DNA of 64,000 nucleotides from Megachile rotundata (Eukaryota; Arthropoda; Insecta; Hymenoptera; Megachilidae). The DNA is taken from NCBI RefSeq assembly GCF_050947335.1, contig NC_134993.1:12338001-12402000 (forward strand). The letters are read 5' to 3'. Below the pieces are notes generated by a model. The model worked only from the letters and a program-made list of their open reading frames with translations, did no database searches and was not told the DNA's origin. The translations under genes and the position numbers were made by a program. Positions 27,801 through 36,800 of this stretch are shown in pieces; within the stretch, counting starts at the first letter, position 1; every line of letters starts with the position of its first letter.

Positions 27801-30800
27801 TTTCTGCCCCACCAACCCCTCGTCCACCTTTTCACTGGTTCAGAATATCCCCACCACGGGATTTCCCCCTTTCGAACGCGATGGGCAGCCATGGGTTCCC
27901 GGGACACCCGTGAGGACCGTAACGATAAACTACGGTGCCTCGTCTACTTATATTTAATTATTTATCTTTCATTACCTCACTTTCTTTTTTAAATTTTATC
28001 TTGTGGTTTATTGATAATATTTCATTAGAGTTGTGTTGCTTCTGTTGTGGTGAGTGAATTATAATTGGATTAATGCTGCACGTCTTTGGACTTTTGGTGA
28101 TTTATTGATTGAATGATTAGCTTGGAGGGTGAGGCATTTTATGCGAGCTTGTGGTGTTTATGGTAAATGTTATTTTGGTGGAGTGAATGGATTAATATTT
28201 GAAGAATTCTCTTTTGAATATATTTTAGGGAAATAGAATATTTTTCTGTTTTGTGTTATAATTATTTTGGCAAAATGGCGGATGTAATGGTTTGGCAAGT
28301 ATATTTGCAAGATGGCGGATGTAATTGACCTTGTTAATAAGGGGACTTCTAAAGGGTAGTATGACGTCATATACAGTAAAAATATAGTAAATCAGACTTG
28401 ATAAAAAATTATATAAAATTGTATAAAACATAATAATGCAAAAATAATATAAAATTATAAAACTTGTATGAAATATAATTATGTAAAAATCAGACAAAAA
28501 TGATACAAAACATAATTATTAAAAATTGATTAAAAATTACAACAAAATTCTACAAAATCATATAAAATATAATTTACAATACAGTAAAACAATAATTTCT
28601 TACCCCTTGACTAATCACAAAAAATAATCAAGGGTCGTATTTTACATAAATATGAATTTTTATCTCTTTCTAAATTAAATTACTAATCTACTAAATTTAC
28701 AAAGATGCTTATTAAAGATACTTAATAACAAAAATAAAAATAAACGTACCTTTGCAACTAGGTATACTGACGACACTCTCGTTCCATTTCCCGTTCTTGC
28801 ACTGAAGTGTTCTTATCCTTTCGTTACTGTCAGGGAACACGCTGCCCAATTTGCAGAGAAACGTCCTCGAGGTCAGGGTGCCATTCAATACGTAACTTCC
28901 GTTCGGCGTGGATATATCCGGACAGCCCAGAACTGAAATGCCACGTTCATGTTAAGACTTTGTTCACGGATGTCTCTCTTACTTTTATTGTTAAAACATT
29001 GTGCGCATCATGTTTTAGATAAATGTTTAATAATAATAATAATATTCGTACACATCGCAATTAGATGTAGACACAAATCTTTTAATTTTCAAGTTTTCAA
29101 GGTTACATTGCAAGGTCACATCAATTTTTACATTTTCAAGGTTGAGTTTCAAGGTCATATAAATTTCTAAATTTTCAAGGTTACAAATTTACAAATTTAG
29201 GATTTTTCAAGTTTTCAAATTTTGCATATTGCAACATTCAAAAATTCCCCAAATCAAAATCCCCGAATTCCCTAATCCCCAAGTTCCTAGTAAATCCCTA
29301 AATTCTCCAATCCCCCAATTTCCACAATTCCTTCAATTCAAAAATCCCCAAATTCCAAAATTCTCTAGGTCCCACATTCTTCAACTCCCAAATTTCCCTA
29401 GATCCCACATTCTCCAAATTCCAAATTTCCCTAGGTTCCACATTCTTCAAATTCCAAAATTCCCTAGGTTCCACACTCTCCAAATTCCAAATTTCCCTAG
29501 GTCCCACATTCTCCAAATTCCAAATTTCCTTAGGTTCCACATTCTTCAAATCCCAAAATTTCCTAGGTTCCACACTCTCCAAATTCCAAATTTCCCTAGG
29601 TCCCACATTCTCCAAATCCCAAAATTCTCTGAGCCCCAAATTCTCAATATCCCAAAATTCTCTAGGCACCAAATTCTCTATATCCCAAAATTCCCCAAAT
29701 CCCAAATCCTCCAGATGCAAAACTCCCTAGATACAAAATTTCTCAGATCCCAAAATTCCCTATACCCCAAATTCTCTGTATCCCAAAATTCCCTATACCC
29801 CAAATTCTCCATATCCCACAAATTCCCCAAATCCCAAATTTCCCAGATACAAAATTCCCCAAAAGTGCCTCAAACAATTTCCTCTTTTCTCTTCCCACTA
29901 ATTCATCTTTCCCAACAATTACCAAAAATCCCCAAACAATGTATTCCACTATGAATACTAGATCACCCACACACCCAAGAGCATGTTACGTCACCGCAAA
30001 CGCAGTAACATCATCGGTAGCGTAGAGATCCCCGGAGCGTGTTCGAAAGTGAGGACGCGTGTCGAGTGACGGTTCGGAACAGTTGTGAAAATAATCCCGC
30101 GTACGTTATTTCTGTACGTCAGAAATTGGTTGCGCAATCGTCTCGTGTTCCATCGATCACGTCGAGTGTCGATTATCAGGAAGAACGAGACCGTGAACGA
30201 GCGACCTCGGGGCTAACTCTGACCTTGATATTGCAGGAAGAATCCTCGGGCGGTGATCACGTTCGAGTTTGATACGATCAGGTCTAGCGTGATCACGTTC
30301 GAGTTCGAGATAATTTTCACACCGGCCGCTGTGCCGCAATGCTCGAACAGAGTTCTGCCCTTTTCACGCACGCGGACGACGTCCACGCAACTTCCGTCCG
30401 ACTCTGCGCCTGAAACAAATACGTGCAGTCATGTAACAGCTTGTAGTTGTAGTCAAGGCTGAAGGTCGTGTTTGAGATATTGAGAAAATTGATATTTTTT
30501 ATGTTGGGAAGGTCAGGATGTTTGTGTAACTAGTTTTTTATTACGGTCTACAAGGTTTGGTAAAGTGTAATTGAGATCTAGGGATTTTTGGGTAGGGATA
30601 TTTGGGAAATTTGGAATTGAGATTTGGGTCTAGGGAATTTTTGAGAGGAGGTACTTTTATAAAATTTGGAATTCAGGGACGTCGAGATTTGGATCTAGGG
30701 AATTTTTGGGTGGAGATAACTGGTAAATTTGGAATTTGGGGAAATAAAAATTTGGGTCTAGGGAATTTATAGCAGAGGTATTTGGAAATCTTGGAGTTTG

Positions 30801-33800
30801 GGGATTTTGAGATTTGGGTCTAGGGAATTTTTGAGAGGAGGTGCTTTTATAAAATTTGGAATTCAGGGACGTCGAGACTTGGGTCTAGGGAATTTTTGAA
30901 AGGTGATAACTGGCAAATTTGGAATTTGAAGAAATTAAAATTTGGGTTTAGGGAATTTATAGCACAGGTGTTTGGAAATCTTGGAATAGGGGAAAAATGA
31001 GACTTGGATCTAGGGATTTTCGGGTGAAGATAATAGGAAACTCTGGAATTTGAGGAAATTGAGATTTGGATCGAGGGAATATTTAACGCAGGTATTTGGA
31101 AATCTTGGAATTTGGGAACAATGAAATTCGGATCTAGGGAATTTATGTCAGAGGTATTTGTAAAGTTTGGAATTTGATAAAAATCAGATTTGGATCTAGG
31201 GATTTTCGAGTGAAGATAATAGGAAATTTTATAATTTAGTTAAATCCAGATTTTAATCTAGGGATTTTTATCTGACATTCCTTGAGAAACATGGAACTTG
31301 AGAACTAAATCCAGCTATATGGAAATACAAGAAGTTTGGGAATGTAGGACATGGTAGTATAGGAACTACGGGCTCATTATTTCTTCATCAATTTCAAGTT
31401 AATTACTCGGACGGATATCGTTAAGGGGCTTTCACGGATCGATACTCACCCCGTATATCCAGGTCGTGGAAGGTAAGGAGGATCCTGTGGTCAGGAGCCG
31501 ACCTGAAGGTCCATCCACATGTATTCTCACCAGGATAATATAACGGGTATCCTGGTGATTTGATGAAACCACCTTCGCCTGGTACCACTTTCACCTCCTC
31601 GTTGCAGAATCTTCTGACCGCAGTCTCTGAAACGGTCCAAACATGAGACTAAAACGACTGTTTTCTTAATGCATAAATCAAATATTATTTGCACTGACTA
31701 AACTTGATAATCCCTAAAATTGCATCGTGGCTATAAGTATGTCGTACATGAAAAAATTATTTTAGGAAAATTGAAAAAAATTATTACTGAGTGTGTTGGT
31801 AATTGGTGAAGAATTTTGGAATTGGGGAATTTTGAATTTGGGGATTTTTGGATCTGGGGAATATGGGATTTTGGGAAGGTGGGATTTGGAGAAGGTGGAA
31901 TTTGGGGAATTTTGGATGTGGGGAAGGTGAGATTTGGGGAATTTGGGATTTGGGGAATTTGGGATTTGGGGAATTTGGGATTTGGGGAATTTGGGATTTG
32001 GGGAATTTGGGATTTGGGGAATTTGGGATTTGGGGAATTTGGGATTTGGGGAATTTGGGATTTGGGGAATTTGGGATTTGGGGAATTTGGGATTTGGGGA
32101 ATTTGGGATTTGGGGAATTTGGGAATTTGGGATTTGGGGAATTTGGAATTTGGGGAATTTGGGATTTGGGGAATTTGGGATTTGGGGAATTTGGGATTTG
32201 GGGAATTGGGATTTGGGGAATTTGGGATTTGGGGAATTTGGGATTTGGGAAATTTGGGATTTGGGGAATTTGGGATTTGGGGAATTTGGTATTTGGAGAA
32301 TTTGGGATTTGGGAAATTTGGAATCTGAGGAATTTGGGATTTGGGGAATTTGGGGGATTTGGGATTTGGGGAATTTGGAATTTGGGGAATTTGGGATTTG
32401 GGGAATTTGGGATTTGGGGAATTTGGGATTTGGGGAATTTGGGATTTGGGGAATTTGGGATTTGGGGAATTTGGAATTTGGGGAATTTGGAATCTGGGGA
32501 ATTTGGGATTTGGGGAATTTGGGATTTGGGGAATTTGGAATTTGGGGAATTTGGAATATGGGGAATTTGGGATTTGGGGAATTTGAAATCTAGGGAATTT
32601 TGAATCTAGGGAATTTTGAATTTAGGAAAAATCTGAAAATCTATAACTCTAATTTATTAAACTGAAACTCAGTGCACAATTTACTGAATCTTCCAATGCA
32701 ACTTCCAATAACTTCAAAAGCTATATACCAAAATATCCTCCCCCTTCCAATCTCCATCACATAAATAACAAGACTACCCATGTTTCTAAATAACGTTCTA
32801 AAGTTTTCACCCCCAGCAGGAAAACGAATAATCGAGTTCCACCGAGGAAAAAGAAGAGCAAGGGTAGAAAATGTAATTTTCCCCGGTTCGATAGAATTAC
32901 CACCCCCGATGACGAGTCCCAATGGTATTGTTCGCGGTAGAAACGCGGAGGAAGGACACTTTTCCCGTCATAACGAGGCGGATCAACATCTGCATCCGTT
33001 TCGGTCCATTTGTCGATTTCGAGTGTGACTCTGGCCTCCATTATGTGACATTCGGCCCGGGAGAGTGTCCTTGCCCCACTTTCTGACGGAGGGGTGGAAC
33101 TACACCTGGAAGGGGTGGTACTATAACTAGGAGGGGTTGTAGGGCATCGGAGGGGCTGTTTTTGCTCTTGCTCTGATCGTGTATTGTATAGGTGGCAGTT
33201 AATCTGTGGAATGGAGATTTATCTCTCTGTTGTATTATTTTGGGATTATTATCATTTCAGGAAGTCATAAGTTAAAAATGAATAATTATTAGTAATGGGG
33301 AATTAGGTAACTATGGTGAAATCTTAAGATCTTCAATTTTCGTAAATTTTCAAATTTAAAATAAATTTTTCAAGTTCAAAAATAATTTTTCAAATTGAAA
33401 ATACATTTTTCAAGTTCAAAAATAATTTTTCGAATTCAAAATAAATTTTTCAAGATCAAAATAATTTTTCAAATTGAAAATACATTTTTCAAGTTCAAAA
33501 ATAATTTTTCGAATTCAAAATAAATTTTTCAAGATCAAAATAATTTTTCAACTTGAAAATACATTTTTCAAGTTCAAAAATAATTTTTCGAATTCAAAAT
33601 AAATTTTTCAAGATCAAAAATAATTTTTCAAATTGAAAATACATTTTTCAAATTCAAAAATAATTTTTCAAATTCAAAATAAATTTTTCAAGATCAAAAA
33701 TAATTTTTCAAATTGAAAATACATTTTTCAAGTTCAAAAATAATTTTTCAAATTCAAAATAAATTTTTCAAGTTCAAAATTAATTTTTCAAATTCAAAAA

Positions 33801-36800
33801 TTTTTAAATGTACAAATTTAAAAATTCTCCAAATACGTCAACCATTAATTTATTAAACTTGCAAATCCCTAAACTTGTAAATTTCAAAATCCTTAAAGTT
33901 TCAAATTGTCAAATTAGTAAAGGCGGATTTGAATAAATGAATGATAATTGATAGCTTACCAGGTATACAGGCATATTTTATTCGCAAAGTGGCTGGATAC
34001 CATTGGACAGTGCCTGCATGATCAGTGGGGAAGTTGTAACGACAATGGACTTGTCCGGAACATCTAAACAGAACAATATAAAAATAGCCACGATAGTAAA
34101 TATTCATCTGCACGAGTCTCCTTTAAATCTTTCTATAAATAAACAGACTGAAATAATGTCGGATGACAAATTTCAAAATATGATATAAAATATTCTGCTG
34201 GATATCATTGTTTCTAAATTCCAAATTCCCTAGATCAAAAATTCCCTAGATTCCAAATTCCCGAATCCAAAATTTCCTAGATTCCAAATTCCCCAAATTC
34301 CAAATTCCCCAAATCCCCCAGATTCCAAATTCCCCAAGTCCCAAATTTCCCAAATCCCAAATTTCCCAAATCCCAAATTCCCCAAATACCAAATTCCCCA
34401 AATCCCAATTTCCCCAAATCCCAAATTCCCCAAATCCCAAATTCCCCAAATTCCAAATTCCAAATTCCCCAAATCCCAAATTCCCCAAATTCCACCTTCT
34501 CCAATTCCCAAATTCCCCAAATTCTAAATTCCCCAAATCCCAAATTCCCCAAATTCCACCTTTTCCAAATTCCACCTTCTCCAATTCCCAAATTCCCCAA
34601 ATCCCAAATTCCTCAAATCCCAAATTCCTCAAATCCCAAATTCCCCAAATTCCACCTTTTCCAAATTCCACCTTCTCCAATTCCCAAATTCCCCAAATCC
34701 CAAATTCCTCAAATCCCAAATTCCCCAAATTCCAAATTCCCCAAATCCCAAATTTCCCAAATCCCAAATCCCCAAATACCAAATTCCCCAAATCCCACCT
34801 CCTCCAAACCCCACCTTCCCCATATCTATAATCTCCCATAAATCCTTAATATTTTAATTCACCGACACCTCCATAAATTCACCTTAATCCCGATAAGCAT
34901 CGCAACCATCCTAGTCATCATTTCAGCGACCGCAAACCGAGCAACGAAGATCGTATCGATCAGCCTTTGCACGCACCATCGTCGATTAAATACAACGTCC
35001 GCCATTACACTTTCATAGAGTGCACCCCAAGAACAAAGGAGAAAAAAGAATAGAGATTGTTTTCAGATCGCGATGATTACGTTTGCACGTAGCGCATCGA
35101 AAGTGGTCTGCGACGGGGAACAATGCTGGAGTTTCGATTTTCAACCCTTTAAACATGGGGTCGCTTCCCTGTTCTCGACGATTTTATCGCTTCGCCCCCT
35201 TCGCCGGAAATAAAAGTGAAATAACATTTCACCCACACCGGGAATTCGCTCTGACGTGAAGGTTGCAGTTTCGGGAGTTTTTATCCGGGTTAACGAGAAA
35301 TAATTGAAAGGGACTGTATATTTAGGAATTAATAAATTATCACTGGTTTAAACTAAATCATTTTACACTACTATTGAATTTAATTTAACCTTGTTACATT
35401 TCTGATCTTATTATAAAATTTTGAGAACAAGTTTTTGAAATGTATGTTTCATAAATACTGCAATGTTCAATATTTTGTTTATATATGTATGAGAAGATTT
35501 AATAAGAATTTTATATATCACAAGTAATGATTTTTAGTCATTTTTTTTACATGGAATTGTTTTTCAAGATTTGAGAAAAATTTACTGAAAATTTTGCAAG
35601 TCATAAAGATTTTTAATATTTTTTTTTTTACATAAAATTGTTTTTTAAGATGTGAGAAAAATTTAAGAAAAATTGTGCACATCACAAAAATTCATTTTTA
35701 GTCATTTCTTTATATAAAGTTGTTTTTCAGCACAGCAAGAAGTGTTAATAAAGTTAAAATTGTTTACAGTAAATAGTTATTGAATTTTAATGTTTTAATT
35801 TAATGTTGAATAGTGGTAATGGAAGTAGGGTTTATAATTGATTATGGTAATAAGATGATTATGGCGTAAGTTCGTTGCTTTCGTTTTTCGTCACATTTCG
35901 ACACAATCACCGACCGTGGTAACATGAGTCACCCACGAGACATCCGCAAAAAAGAACAGAGAGCACAGAATATTCGATTACAAGTGACCACAGAACTAAA
36001 AAATCATTTCTACCGCTACGTTGTGAGATACAAAGTCATAATAAAGACGACTACCGACCAATTTTAATCATTATATGTATATTTTTTAATTTTATATACT
36101 GCATACTTTAGGTAAGGTTATATTCAAAATTATGTTCAAGTATAAATTACATATGCCTCTCAACATAACCTTTTTTTTCACAACAAAGTGCAACACAACT
36201 TAACTCATTTTACCTTAAGAAAATTTTGATAAAATTTGCCCAATATTTATCCAATATTAATACCTCCAATATTTATGTAAAATTATATTTAAAATTATGT
36301 TCAAATACAAATTATATATGAGCTTATGTATCTCTCTTAATATAACCATTTTTCTGACAACAAAATGCAACATAACTTAACTCATTTTACCTTAACAAAA
36401 TTTTGATAAAATTTGCCCAATATTTATCTAATATTAATATTCCCAATATTTGTGTAAAATTATATTCAAAATTATTCAAGTATAAATTATATTTGAACTT
36501 CTGTATCTCTCACAACATAATCTTTCTGACAGCAAAGTGCAACTTGACATATTTTTCCTGAACAAAATATTCTCAATATTTATCCAATATTAATACTGCC
36601 AATATTTCTGTAAAATTATATTCAAAATTATACTAAAATAAAATGGGTTAAAATTATATTAAATTATATATGAACTTATGTATCTCTCACAACATAATCT
36701 TCTTTCTGACAGCAAAGTGCAACTTAACATATTTTTCCTTAACAAAATATTCTCAATATTTATCCAATATTAATACTCCCAATATTTCTGTAAAATTATA

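Noticed and set aside
31816..32603. Long open frames of FGEFGIWGIWDL-type units here and in the other 16-bp arrays (8061-8830, 13516-14385, 34230-34839)
   Set aside because: The 16-bp unit has no stop in three frames, so 48-nt superunits stay open. All three frames are open at once, which marks a repeat artefact.
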